A stretch of 64,000 nt of DNA from UBA5543 sp964464965 (GCA_964464965.1 CAYXHM010000005.1:1-64000); one strand, 5' to 3'. Shown: positions 1 through 8,448, counted from the first letter of the stretch. Made by a program: numbers and translations. The notes: a model not told the origin generated them from the sequence alone.

Positions 1-534
1 AGTGTCGTTAGTCAGCTGTTCCAGCGTTCCTGTTCCATGATCGTAAGACCAGATGTAAGAATGATAATTTGTATCGACAGCTGTAAAGAGTAATTTATTG
101 TTGTATTTGGTAAGATTCATGGGGCCTGACCCTATTTTTCCGGGATTCAAATCTTTGACAAGGGCCATTCCTCCATCGTGGTTTCGAAACCATAGTTCCT
201 GTCCATGCGTAGTGTCAACCGCAGCAAAAAAGAGCGTGTTGCCCACCTTGCATAATGTGTTGTTGATGTTATAAACTGTAGGCACCTGCATATTGGTGAG
301 CTTTGTTGGCTGTGTTGCATTTCCGTACATCACCCATAGTTGATTTTTTACCAATGAATCGCTGTTCGCAATAAAATAAACAGTGGTACCCTCAGCAACA
401 AGGCTGCCCGGGTTTGAGCCGAAGGGGTTATTGTTGACTTTGGTTTTATTGATGTCAAAAGAATCGAGGTATGGCTGTGCATTTACATTAACACAAAGCA
501 ACAATGTGCAGGCTGCAAGTAATAACTGTTTCAT
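1..534 (-). CDS. Secreted ELWxxDG-repeat protein, 5' part only
   Basis: The ATG is at 532-534 and the frame stays open to the window edge, so the C-terminus is missing (about 178 residues visible). The N-terminus is a clear Sec signal peptide (MKQLLLAACTLLLCVNVNAQ). The body has beta-propeller-like repeats such as HGQELWFRNHDGG, followed by phrases of the type 'LVKDLNPG'. This is the same repeat style as the complete protein at 47831-49465, so a T9SS sorting domain is expected beyond the edge. The gene is divergent from the phage-like cluster on its right and marks that cluster's left border with ordinary host DNA. The exact role is unknown; an exported or cell-surface protein is likely. Confidence 0.75.
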   Translation of the reverse strand, partial: MKQLLLAACTLLLCVNVNAQPYLDSFDINKTKVNNNPFGSNPGSLVAEGTTVYFIANSDSLVKNQLWVMYGNATQPTKLTNMQVPTVYNINNTLCKVGNTLFFAAVDTTHGQELWFRNHDGGMALVKDLNPGKIGSGPMNLTKYNNKLLFTAVDTNYHSYIWSYDHGTGTLEQLTNDT

Positions 535-725
535 AAATAAGTGATTTATTGTATCGTTTTCCTAAAGTTAATGTATTTGCCGATATTTTATATGTGTTGA
601 CGTTTTTTTATGGAATATTTTCTGGAGCTGATGTTTGTTTTGTACGTCGTGTATGTTGATTTGGGTCATTTCTCTTTTGTTACTGTTGTATTTATAAATA
701 GCAAAAAAATAGTTTAAAAAATATT

Positions 726-755
726 TTTGTGGTTAAATTAATAGTTGTACATTTG
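726..755 (+). promoter_or_regulatory. Bacteroidota-type promoter of the phage-like cluster
   Basis: TTTG at 726-729 and TACATTTG at 748-755 are separated by 18 bp, matching the Bacteroidota -33 (TTTG) and -7 (TAnnTTTG) elements. Transcription would start near 760, about 45 nt before the first gene at 805. The flanking DNA from about 535 to 745 is strongly A+T rich and otherwise empty. The match suggests that the host's primary sigma factor reads the cluster. Confidence 0.6.
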
Positions 756-804
756 TTATCTAATGTTGCACATATGTAGTGCTTCGCCTGATAAAAACCG
801 AAAC

Positions 805-1011
805 ATGAAAACAAAAAGTTCATCTCACAAAAAAAGAAAGGCTATTACTATTCTACCGGATAGTGTTCATGCTACAGCCCTTAACAAGTCGACAGAACAT
901 ACAGGCATTGTAAGATTGTCTAACATGCGTACCGGAAGAATAGTGCGTATGGGTGCTAAAGCAGCCACATTACTCAGCACAAAATATCCAACAGAATTTA
1001 AAATCCTGTAA
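805..1011 (+). CDS. Small basic protein, first gene of the phage-like cluster
   Basis: A 68-residue protein starting at the ATG at 805; an upstream in-frame start at 745 lies inside the promoter and is rejected. It is very basic at the N-terminus (MKTKSSSHKKRKAITILP) and rich in Ser, Thr, Lys and Arg throughout. It has no signal peptide or membrane segment. The C-terminal half carries the phrase 'NMRTGRIVRMGAKAATLLS'. It is followed after 10 nt by another small gene. I do not recognise the family. The charge and position would fit a nucleic-acid-binding or minor virion protein, but that is inference. Confidence 0.55.
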   Translation: MKTKSSSHKKRKAITILPDSVHATALNKSTEHTGIVRLSNMRTGRIVRMGAKAATLLSTKYPTEFKIL

Positions 1012-1021
1012 AACAATAACT

Positions 1022-1267
1022 ATGACAAAAAGAAAAGAACAGCAAACCACACAGCCGGAAGTATTGCAGCCGGTTTCTGTAGAAGCCACAGAACTATCCC
1101 AGTCACATGCAAAGGAAATTGAAGTTCCGGCCGGGCATGTGTATATCGTTGCGCTGAATGAAGATGGTACGGAACAACAAGACAGCGGTTTCTTTTACCC
1201 GGAAAGAAGTTACAAACGCATATACGGCAACGAAGCAAGGTATTCAGTCAAAAAAAAAGCACATTAA
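1022..1267 (+). CDS. Small hypothetical protein of the phage-like cluster
   Basis: An 81-residue soluble protein from the ATG at 1022; a longer frame from 953 would overlap the previous gene. The first third is polar and low in complexity (MTKRKEQQTTQPEVLQPVSV). The middle has an 'IEVPAGHVYIVALNEDG' stretch that looks like a short beta structure, and the C-terminus is basic (YSVKKKAH). It lies 21 nt before the scaffold-like gene, so it is probably co-transcribed with it. The family is not recognised and a structural accessory role is only inferred from position. Confidence 0.55.
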   Translation: MTKRKEQQTTQPEVLQPVSVEATELSQSHAKEIEVPAGHVYIVALNEDGTEQQDSGFFYPERSYKRIYGNEARYSVKKKAH

Positions 1268-1288
1268 CCATTTATAACCAACATCATT

Positions 1289-2110
1289 ATGAAACTCTCC
1301 ATAGAACAAGCCAACAAATTATTGTCTCAGTTAACCGCAGGTGTAACAGTTGTGGGGGATGAGCAGCGGGCCGATAAAAATTCTGACCTGGAAGCCGTCT
1401 TTACCAATATCAGCCAGGTAGTAGGAAAAGCCATTCGCCCCTCGCTGGAAGAAGAAGTGAAAGCCAGTACAGATGCAGCATTTACTGCCCGTTACCTGGG
1501 TGCACTGCGCAGCGCTGCGCACAGGGTGTTTAATATCCCCCGCAGGGAACTGGAAGAGCTGAGCGTAGAGCAATTATTGTCTAAATGTAAAGGCACTATT
1601 GAAACCCGCTATACACAAACAGAAGCGGAAAGACAAACCGGCGTAGAGGCGACCATACGTGAATATGAGACACAAATGGAACAGCTAAAAGCCAGCCACG
1701 AGGCACAACTGACTGAGGAACGTGCAAAGTACATGCAGCGCGATATTACAGCCCGCTGCCTGAGTATAATAGAAAAGCTGCCCAGGAAAGGTGGTGACTT
1801 GCAGGAGCAGGCAGATATGCTGCGCTATAAAATGCAGAAGGTGTACGAAGTGCGTTATAACGAGGATGCAAGACAACTGGAATTTTATAAAGAAGGTAAA
1901 CCGGCTGTGAATGATACCAACCAGCCTGTTACCGACGAAGATTTTGCCCATACGTGGGCAGAACGTGCCGGAATATTAGTGCGCGATACCAGGCATATAC
2001 AACCCGCAAATGTTCAGGCAGGACAAAACGGTGGCTATGCAGGTATAACACTGAGCGGCGACGAACCTGCAGGTGGCATGAATGCCATAGAAGCATGGGC
2101 AGAGGGATAG
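1289..2110 (+). CDS. Scaffold-like coiled-coil protein upstream of the capsid gene
   Basis: A 273-residue, acidic, almost entirely helical protein without signal peptide or membrane segment. Residues ~105-150 form a charged coiled coil (ETRYTQTEAERQTGVEATIR onward, with regular E, Q, K and L spacing). The C-terminal ~45 residues are Gly-rich and flexible. Size, helicity, Glu/Gln richness and position directly before the probable major capsid gene match phage scaffolding proteins, which guide prohead assembly. No protease domain is evident. The assignment depends on context plus composition, not a recognised motif. Confidence 0.5.
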   Translation: MKLSIEQANKLLSQLTAGVTVVGDEQRADKNSDLEAVFTNISQVVGKAIRPSLEEEVKASTDAAFTARYLGALRSAAHRVFNIPRRELEELSVEQLLSKCKGTIETRYTQTEAERQTGVEATIREYETQMEQLKASHEAQLTEERAKYMQRDITARCLSIIEKLPRKGGDLQEQADMLRYKMQKVYEVRYNEDARQLEFYKEGKPAVNDTNQPVTDEDFAHTWAERAGILVRDTRHIQPANVQAGQNGGYAGITLSGDEPAGGMNAIEAWAEG

Positions 2111-2111
2111 T

Positions 2112-2216
2112 GTAGTAGAAGTCTTAGCAGTTCTACTACCGATTTATTACGTAGCCGGACGCGGCTGCTCTAAATAATACGTATCAGGCATTTCTTAGCC
2201 CGCGCCTCCAAGCGGG
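2112..2216 (+). other. Three-hairpin intergenic region between scaffold-like and capsid genes
   Basis: This gap holds three consecutive inverted repeats. GTAGTAGAA (2112-2120) pairs perfectly with TTCTACTAC (2131-2139). AGCCG (2153-2157) pairs with CGGCT (2162-2166). CCCGC (2199-2203) pairs with GCGGG (2212-2216). None is followed by a T-run, so intrinsic termination is unlikely. RNA processing or differential stability that raises capsid over scaffold output is a plausible use, but this is inference. Confidence 0.5.
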
Positions 2217-2259
2217 AACGTGAAAACAATTTTCTTAACTCTATTTAATAGCAAAAGCC

Positions 2260-3591
2260 ATGAGCTTTAGGAATGCCATGCAGGCAACGCAAAAGAGCAT
2301 CCTGCAATATGCAAAACAGGGGCAACCCTACGAAGTGCTAGCCGCCGTGCTTGCAGCAAGACAATTTAATACCAGCATTACAGAAACCGATCTGCAATCT
2401 GAAGCAGGTAAAAAGCGTCAGCTAAAAGTCAACTATTATGCGCCCGTATGTACAGACAATGGTACCGGCAACGAAAACATCTGCGACCCCGGAATAGTAG
2501 TAGAACCCAAACAAGTGTTCTTTGAAATATCGCGTACTACCGCCTCTGCTGTTTACCAGTTGAACCGTGATGATGTGCGTTATGTAGATGGCAACTATAC
2601 CTTCAGCGACCATGCGAAAGCCGCTATAAATGCCGCGTTGCCGGCTGTGCGCCGCAAACTGGCTACAGAGGTAGCTAACTTACTGGTAGCCGGCGTGGGG
2701 CTGTTGCCTGATGGTAACGAAAAACGCATGCTGCCGTTCCTGGATAAAACCAACGGAACCGTAAACCCGATGGGCCTGTGGGAAGTAGAGCGCATATACC
2801 GCGATGGTGGATTCTCTAATCCCTTTATAGTAGGTGGTACAGACGTGTTTCACTGGAGGAAGGCTACGGAAGTAGGCGGTATAAATGAACAGGGACAGAA
2901 TGTAAGTCGACTGGGCCGTGCAAATGCGTACTATGATAACCTTATCAATGATGCATTTGCCGATACTGCCACAGAACATATACTGGCCTTTGACCCACAG
3001 ATGCTGAAGTTTGTAAGCTTCAACCGTAATGCAGGCATATTCGCCACCGACCTGCAGGATATAGATGCGATAGATGCAATATACCAACGCGGTGGTACCG
3101 ATTATATACAAGGCGTAATGGCAGACCCGCTTACAGGCCTGCTGTGGGACCTTGATGTAAACTATGATAAATGCAACCACCGCTGGACTTTCCAATGGAA
3201 ACTGGAATGGGATATTTTCTTTATGCCGCCAATGGTATGTAATATACCGGGTGTAAATGGCCTGTTTCACTTTACCACCTGTGCACCTGTTGTTTTTGAA
3301 TGCCCCGAAGGTGGCACGCCACTTACAGGCGGTACCAGCGATACTTATGAATGGGATACAGATGGAGCAGTAACATTCCCGCTGTATGTCAGCAAACTGG
3401 AATTAGCTGGCCAGGTATCTTACCCTAATGCTACTGTTGCCAACGTTACAGAGTTGAAAGACCTGTTTAATGCAAACGTGACGGGCTATGTATTTGGCGT
3501 AAGCACAACCACAATTACCTATACAGGTTACAGTGAGTTGAGCGGCCAGTTAAATAATGCTACTGATATTTCCTTCACACCAGCCCCTTAA
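2260..3591 (+). CDS. Probable phage-type major capsid protein
   Basis: A 443-residue soluble protein. The N-terminal ~35 residues are helical and precede an extended region. Residues ~110-145 form a long amphipathic helix (DHAKAAINAALPAVRRKLAT) that could serve as an HK97-type spine helix. The segment 'PFIVGGTDVFHWRKA' followed by 'EHILAFDPQMLKFVSF' resembles phage capsid P-domain text, and the C-terminal ~90 residues are Thr/Gly-rich beta sequence. Several Cys residues occur (VCTDN, ICDPG, KCNHRW, VCNIPG, TCAPVVFECPEGG). Position after a scaffold-like gene supports the call. A different virion protein is the main alternative, and a fold prediction would settle it. Confidence 0.5.
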   Translation: MSFRNAMQATQKSILQYAKQGQPYEVLAAVLAARQFNTSITETDLQSEAGKKRQLKVNYYAPVCTDNGTGNENICDPGIVVEPKQVFFEISRTTASAVYQLNRDDVRYVDGNYTFSDHAKAAINAALPAVRRKLATEVANLLVAGVGLLPDGNEKRMLPFLDKTNGTVNPMGLWEVERIYRDGGFSNPFIVGGTDVFHWRKATEVGGINEQGQNVSRLGRANAYYDNLINDAFADTATEHILAFDPQMLKFVSFNRNAGIFATDLQDIDAIDAIYQRGGTDYIQGVMADPLTGLLWDLDVNYDKCNHRWTFQWKLEWDIFFMPPMVCNIPGVNGLFHFTTCAPVVFECPEGGTPLTGGTSDTYEWDTDGAVTFPLYVSKLELAGQVSYPNATVANVTELKDLFNANVTGYVFGVSTTTITYTGYSELSGQLNNATDISFTPAP

Positions 3592-3667
3592 TTATCCTAC
3601 CATGATAGCACCCCTGTACAGTAGCGCAGGGGGCTATTATTACCCAAAACTGCAAAAACAAAAAATC

Positions 3668-4648
3668 ATGAGTCAACTTGAAAATATAATTTCTGTGCGG
3701 GACATGTGTGCAGAAGAGCAGGCGCAATCCCTTAGCGGGCTTGACCTGATGGACGCGCCGGAAATATCCGCCCGCAACCTGGCTAATATAGCTAATGAAG
3801 AATATATAACAGGGCTGAATTTGGCACGCAAAAAAGTAGCGCAGGCACTCATCCTGGTGCGTAACGATATGATGAGTGTAATGGCTGCCAATCGTGTATT
3901 GCCCAACCTGGTTGCGAAGAAATATACAGTCGGTGAGTTTAAGACCACCATAAATTATCCGGCTGAACCGAAAGAACGTGGACTTACATTGTACAAAAAC
4001 AGGAAAATAAAAGGCAACCTGCGCAAGCTGAAGATTCATGAAGTGCAGGTGTATGCATTGGCAGATGTTGAGGGTGCGATGCTGAAGATTTATGATGATT
4101 ATGCCAATGGCATGGTAAGCACTTATACCATAGACCTGCTGGCCAACCAGGTAAACACCTTTAATGTAGAATATGAGATAAAAGGGAGTTTCGCCCGTGT
4201 ATTGCTGGATGGAACTAACGTACCGGTAGCAGGTACATACCTTACCTGCTTTACCGGTTGTAATGGCACTATGCCCAATGACTGTGGTTATACCAAAGGG
4301 TGGTATGACGACAAAGAAATCAGCAGTAAAGAAGGCTTTGGTATTAACCTTGTGTTTAGCTGCGCTTGCGATTATGACCAGTTGATGGCAGATATGGCCC
4401 AGACTTATATTGGCGAGATAATCTGGTTGAAAAGCAGGGTACTGCTGCTGGAAGAGCATTTGCGTACCAACCGCCTGAACAATTGGGTAGTATATGGCAG
4501 GGAAGAAACAAAAGAATACCTGGTAGATGTAGAAAATCAATACCGTGAAAAATGGCAAGTCTTCGTAAATGCCATGCCCGGCCTGCTGAAACAATTTAAT
4601 GATGATTGCCTGCAATGTAACGGCATCAGGTGGGTGACGAATATTTAA
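3668..4648 (+). CDS. Probable virion protein with clustered cysteines
   Basis: A 326-residue protein from the ATG at 3668; the longer frame from 3557 overlaps the capsid gene. The first ~110 residues are helical and the middle is beta-rich. A Cys cluster at about residues 216-260 (CFTGCNGTMPNDCGY, CACDY) could bind metal or form disulfides. The C-terminal ~70 residues are helical and end with CLQCNGIRWV. It has no signal peptide or membrane segment. It follows the capsid gene and shares its Cys-containing style. I do not recognise the family; a capsid, connector or minor head protein is inferred from position only. Confidence 0.5.
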   Translation: MSQLENIISVRDMCAEEQAQSLSGLDLMDAPEISARNLANIANEEYITGLNLARKKVAQALILVRNDMMSVMAANRVLPNLVAKKYTVGEFKTTINYPAEPKERGLTLYKNRKIKGNLRKLKIHEVQVYALADVEGAMLKIYDDYANGMVSTYTIDLLANQVNTFNVEYEIKGSFARVLLDGTNVPVAGTYLTCFTGCNGTMPNDCGYTKGWYDDKEISSKEGFGINLVFSCACDYDQLMADMAQTYIGEIIWLKSRVLLLEEHLRTNRLNNWVVYGREETKEYLVDVENQYREKWQVFVNAMPGLLKQFNDDCLQCNGIRWVTNI

Positions 4649-4677
4649 ATAATTCAAAATGAAAATTTTAAAAGAAT

Positions 4678-5064
4678 ATGATGATTACATTCTTGTTATA
4701 TACGCTTGTAGCCTGGCTGGCTAATGCATGCCTTATAAAGATACTGTACATCAGTATACAGCCCGGGCAATGGCTGGACAAGCTTCTACACTGGCAGGAC
4801 AGGCTGCATAAATGGGACTTTGAAGGGAAGGAATTCCTGGTAAAAGCCGGTGGCCTTTGCGAATTATGTTTCAGTCATTTTATAACATTTGGTGGATATT
4901 GGTTGTACCTGCTTTTTATGCACCATGCAATAGGCTATTGGATAACAGCACCGGTGGAAGATAGTATTACAGCGTTTGTTATAAATATCACCTGGTACCT
5001 GGCCTATGTAAGTATCGGCACAAACCTAGCACTTTATTTTATCACAAAACTCTTCAGGGAATGA
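4678..5064 (+). CDS. Three-helix membrane protein with a CxxC motif
   Basis: A 128-residue integral membrane protein. Predicted membrane segments lie at about residues 2-25, 62-85 and 98-124, with a polar Trp-rich loop between the first two (QWLDKLLHWQDRLHKWDFEG). The phrase GLCELCFSHF places a CxxC pair at the entry to the second segment, reminiscent of small phage membrane proteins of the DUF1360 type, though I am not certain of that match. Its stop overlaps the next start as ATGA, so translation of the two is probably coupled. The function is unknown. Confidence 0.5.
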   Translation: MMITFLLYTLVAWLANACLIKILYISIQPGQWLDKLLHWQDRLHKWDFEGKEFLVKAGGLCELCFSHFITFGGYWLYLLFMHHAIGYWITAPVEDSITAFVINITWYLAYVSIGTNLALYFITKLFRE

Positions 5065-5210
5065 GCTTGAATTTAAATGAATACGGAGCTTATCTGCAAA
5101 CCCTTGCTGAAACAAAACCTGCTACAGAAGTAAAAGTAGTGAAACGGATTCGCTTACTGAAACCTAAGAAACTTACCAGCAAAAAATTTTCTAAACCTAC
5201 AAAACGATAG
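5061..5210 (+). CDS. 49-residue basic protein, coupled by ATGA overlap
   Basis: The start ATG (5061-5063) overlaps the stop TGA of the preceding gene (5062-5064), and the TAG ends 2 nt before the next ATG at 5213. The fit between neighbours and the overlap argue that this short frame is real. The C-terminal half is strongly basic (VKVVKRIRLLKPKKLTSKKF), and the N-terminus is neutral (MSLNLNEYGAYLQTLAETK). There is no signal peptide or TM segment. A nucleic-acid-binding or minor structural role is possible but not shown. Confidence 0.5.
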   Translation: MSLNLNEYGAYLQTLAETKPATEVKVVKRIRLLKPKKLTSKKFSKPTKR

Positions 5211-5212
5211 CC

Positions 5213-5752
5213 ATGCAATACGACGATTTTGAACAATTGAAGGATTTTATACTCACGCAGAATACCTATTTCCGGCATGGCTTTGCCAATGCTTATAAAG
5301 ATGATACCACGCATGCTGTATGGGTGAAGAATGGCAAGGATATGCAGCGTGTTATGCCTGCAGATACATTGGGCAATTATTTCTACCTGCGCAATGATGC
5401 ATGGCTGAAGCACGAAGCTAAAGAGGCCGAACGTCTTACTGATACCGGTACGCAAAGGCTGACTTTTCTTGATACGATGAGTACGCAACTGGTAGCTGTT
5501 GTAGTAAATGCAGATGCCTGTAAACTGATACAGAACCTGCGCAATACGGTTATGATGTATGACAAACTAAATGTATTACCCGTAACCAGCAGTTGGAACC
5601 GCGAACAGGTAGTGGCAACAGAACTGGCGAAGATGCGCGTGGAAGATATCAATGCTTCATTACAAAGACTGAAAGACGAAACAATTGTAAGAATAGGGCT
5701 TAGTGTTTCCAAATCCTTTATACCCTCCGATTGTATTACTGAACCATTTTAA
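5213..5752 (+). CDS. Probable structural protein of the phage-like cluster
   Basis: A 179-residue soluble protein with mixed helical content and no membrane or signal segment. It starts 2 nt after the 49-residue gene. Visible features are an aromatic N-terminus (MQYDDFEQLKDFILTQNTYF), a central helix (CKLIQNLRNTVMMYDKLN) and a basic helical stretch before the C-terminus (LQRLKDETIVRIGLSV). Its size and order relative to the capsid gene would suit a head-completion or connector protein, but I recognise no motif. Its base composition resembles its neighbours. Confidence 0.5.
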   Translation: MQYDDFEQLKDFILTQNTYFRHGFANAYKDDTTHAVWVKNGKDMQRVMPADTLGNYFYLRNDAWLKHEAKEAERLTDTGTQRLTFLDTMSTQLVAVVVNADACKLIQNLRNTVMMYDKLNVLPVTSSWNREQVVATELAKMRVEDINASLQRLKDETIVRIGLSVSKSFIPSDCITEPF

Positions 5753-5763
5753 AACCAATTGCC

Positions 5764-6300
5764 ATGAGTATCAATATTATTAATACAGGTGAAGTGCCTG
5801 TGTGCAGCGAAGCGGTAGTGTTGCCATTGGTAGCGACCGCAACAGGAACCTGGGCCTTTATGACGACGTTTAACGGAGCCTATCAGTACATACAATTCCA
5901 GGCAGTGAGCGGGGAGAAAATAGTTGTGCCCGCAAAGCTGAATGAAGATTATACATACATATTTAAACTGTATCAGCCGGACAATACTGTATTCAACAGT
6001 ACATCTTACAGCGTTAAAACTATACCGCTGTTACCTGATATTGATTATGTATGCCCGCAGCCCGGCGGTGATTCTTTCTTTAATGTTGGCAAAATTCAAT
6101 TTGTAGCGGAAGATGGACAAACTGAATTTACACACCTGCAACTGAATGGTGCTGCACAGGTAACTGTTTTTGTAGAAGGGGCAATGTGGCAGGAAGGAGA
6201 AGCATATGACGAGTATGTGTTTAACAAACCCGATGCGCAGATAGTATTTAACAGTCCGCTACTTGAAGGACAAAAAATTACCATTTTATATTTTAAATAG
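5764..6300 (+). CDS. Beta-rich phage-type structural protein
   Basis: A 178-residue, almost wholly beta protein in two halves. The N-terminal ~95 residues form a beta domain (FNGAYQYIQFQAVSGEKIVV). The C-terminal ~75 residues follow the pattern of small beta modules seen in tail or receptor-binding proteins: 'FTHLQLNGAAQVTVFVEGAM', then a segment ending in a 'LLEGQKITILYF' strand. There is no signal peptide. It lies 8 nt before the tail-fibre-like gene. A decoration, baseplate or adhesin subunit is the best guess. Confidence 0.5.
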   Translation: MSINIINTGEVPVCSEAVVLPLVATATGTWAFMTTFNGAYQYIQFQAVSGEKIVVPAKLNEDYTYIFKLYQPDNTVFNSTSYSVKTIPLLPDIDYVCPQPGGDSFFNVGKIQFVAEDGQTEFTHLQLNGAAQVTVFVEGAMWQEGEAYDEYVFNKPDAQIVFNSPLLEGQKITILYFK

Positions 6301-6308
6301 ATTTTACC

Positions 6309-8156
6309 ATGAAAAAATTACTGATTATAATTCTATTGTTTATCACTGTTAAAACACATGCTCAAACCGGCCTGCTGATGCAACGTTATTACATAACGGG
6401 CTCTCTGTCGCTAGGGCAGAATACAAGGGCATTCGCAGATAATTCCGCCTGGCTGCAGGTAGGTGCAGATACTACAAACAAAGGTGTATTGCTGCCCAGG
6501 GTATTGCTGGATAGTATATCTACTACGAAAAGGGGGTTGTACGTCTATGATCTGAAAGACTCGGTATTGTATCATTTTGATGGCGCAGAGAAAGTACGCT
6601 ACATGACCTACAAGGACACTGTGTTGATTAAACAACTGATTACAACAAACCCACCGCATTTATCAGCTTATTATAAAGAAGGGGGAAATGCCTTTAATAA
6701 GACTGCTGTATTGGGTACCACTGATAATAAGGGTATAGATATTGTGGTTGACGATACAGCAGCTGTAAGTATTTCAAACAAAAGAGTGTGGATTAAGCAC
6801 GGAAGAACGAATACTACACCTGATATTCCATTGCGTATTGGCACAGGGTATGAGTTATTTGACAGCAGCCATGCTGCGGGCGGTTCACTTACATATATAA
6901 GTGGGTGGAGCGGCGATTTTTCCGGTGGCTATGCATTGGTATTTGGCAAACCTACCAATAAAATATTACAGCTTACAGATACACAGGTGCAACTGAACCA
7001 GAACGTGCTGTTAGGCCCCGCCAAAAAATTGCAGATGGGCAACCTTAGTAATTTTGAAAGTTCGCCCTACACCGGTTTGCGATATAATTCTGCCGGTGGC
7101 TGGCACTTTGCTGTAAGAGATGCGGCAGATAATAACAGGCTGCTAGTGCGTAGCAATGGCAATGTTTTAATAAACAGTAATACAGATGACAATTACAGAT
7201 TCAGCGTAACAGGCACGGCAAGGATAACAGACGAAGTGTATATAGAAAAGGCGCTTACTTTTAAAAATACAACCCAAGGTATTCAATTACTCGATGGTAG
7301 TTCCGGTGCGTTTTTCCCTTCCATTTTTATAGGTAAAGACAATGGGAGCTACCCAACTACAGGCACCAGGCATATAAAAATCGGGACTGGCAACACATCT
7401 AATCCTGCTAAATCGTTTGAGTATATACTGGGGACTGGAAATAATTTGCTTGCGGCAGGGCATTATACCACATGCATAGGTACTTTCAATAATATTCAGA
7501 CCGAAGAGCCGAATCAGATAGTAATAGGAGATAATAATGTTTTGAATTATCCTATTACTGTAACAAGTCGTGGCCAATGTGCAATCGGCTCGACTAATTC
7601 AATACTGCATCCATACAGCTCGGTAATAGGTAGCTTTCAGCAAACTACTGCCAATAACCAACTGATAATAGCCGACGGCAATCCAAATATTACAGGTGGG
7701 GGCTATAGACAGGTGTATTTTGGCAGCGGGCCTAAAAGTTCGTTACAGGGTGGAATTGGTGCCCCGGTAACCATTAACTCTTCAGGAGGTAATGGGCCAG
7801 ATAAGGCCGGCGGGTTATTACGGCTTGCTGCCGGTAAAGGTACAGGCAATGCTATGCCTGCCGACCTGATTTTTGCTACCACTTCTGCCGCCACTTCCGG
7901 AACAGACCTGCAAACACTTACAGACAGGTGGTATATTAAAGGGGAAAGCGGGCGTTTGTCTAACAATACGGCGCCTACCGCCTTGCTGGACATTGTAAAT
8001 GCCAGCGGGTATAACCAGTTCAGGCTAAGAACGGCATACACCCCAACTTCCACTGCCGATGCTAACGGCAACACAGGTGACATAGCCTGGGATGCAAATT
8101 ACATATACGTTAAAACTGTTTCGGGCTGGAAGCGTACAGCCCTGTCTGATTTTTAG
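6309..8156 (+). CDS. Tail-fibre-like protein with a Sec signal peptide
   Basis: A 615-residue protein. Residues 1-19 form a typical signal peptide (MKKLLIIILLFITVKTHAQT). 'GVLLPRVLLDSISTTKRGLY' matches N-terminal text common in secreted Bacteroidota proteins and fibre-like proteins. The body is a Gly/Asn/Thr-rich fibrous region, and the C-terminus (GDIAWDANYIYVKTVSGWKR) is a module I associate with tail-fibre ends. No chaperone-type autocleaving domain is obvious. A signal peptide on a fibre protein would send it out of the cytoplasm, which is odd for a virion part assembled inside the cell. It may be displayed by the host or added late. Confidence 0.6.
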   Translation: MKKLLIIILLFITVKTHAQTGLLMQRYYITGSLSLGQNTRAFADNSAWLQVGADTTNKGVLLPRVLLDSISTTKRGLYVYDLKDSVLYHFDGAEKVRYMTYKDTVLIKQLITTNPPHLSAYYKEGGNAFNKTAVLGTTDNKGIDIVVDDTAAVSISNKRVWIKHGRTNTTPDIPLRIGTGYELFDSSHAAGGSLTYISGWSGDFSGGYALVFGKPTNKILQLTDTQVQLNQNVLLGPAKKLQMGNLSNFESSPYTGLRYNSAGGWHFAVRDAADNNRLLVRSNGNVLINSNTDDNYRFSVTGTARITDEVYIEKALTFKNTTQGIQLLDGSSGAFFPSIFIGKDNGSYPTTGTRHIKIGTGNTSNPAKSFEYILGTGNNLLAAGHYTTCIGTFNNIQTEEPNQIVIGDNNVLNYPITVTSRGQCAIGSTNSILHPYSSVIGSFQQTTANNQLIIADGNPNITGGGYRQVYFGSGPKSSLQGGIGAPVTINSSGGNGPDKAGGLLRLAAGKGTGNAMPADLIFATTSAATSGTDLQTLTDRWYIKGESGRLSNNTAPTALLDIVNASGYNQFRLRTAYTPTSTADANGNTGDIAWDANYIYVKTVSGWKRTALSDF

Positions 8157-8178
8157 ACCATCCGTAAAACATAAAACT

Positions 8179-8448
8179 ATGAAAACCCAACTGAAATTTG
8201 GTTTATCACAAGCCAGTCAATACGCACCACGCTGGCTGGTGAACACTACATCTGTCATTACCCTGCTGGTTGCGGCAAAACATTACCTGGTAGAGGGCTT
8301 GCCTTTGTTAGATGAAGAAGCCACGCTGGCTGTTAGTGCATGGGTAAGCTATATATTGGATATATGCCAGGTATTGCTGGCGCTGGCGGTTATTTTTTTT
8401 GGAGAGCATAAGGTAAAACCTATAGCTGATGACAGTTCACGAAATTAA
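8179..8448 (+). CDS. Holin-like two-TM protein
   Basis: An 89-residue protein from the ATG at 8179; the longer frame from 8092 lies inside the fibre gene. Two membrane segments are predicted, near residues 18-38 (WLVNTTSVITLLVAAKHYLV) and 52-75 (VSAWVSYILDICQVLLALAV), with a short polar C-terminus. Size and topology fit holins or holin-like proteins, which form the inner-membrane hole at the end of infection. The downstream one-TM and spanin-like genes support a lysis cassette. Its end overlaps the next start by 20 nt. Confidence 0.5.
   Translation: MKTQLKFGLSQASQYAPRWLVNTTSVITLLVAAKHYLVEGLPLLDEEATLAVSAWVSYILDICQVLLALAVIFFGEHKVKPIADDSSRN

Noticed and set aside
2110..2260. A tRNA or riboswitch in the scaffold-capsid gap
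   Set aside because: The three short stems do not form a cloverleaf and match no riboswitch core that I recognise.
4660..4725. A 21-codon frame starting at the ATG at 4660
   Set aside because: It overlaps the start of the membrane protein at 4678 in another frame and is too short to support without further evidence.
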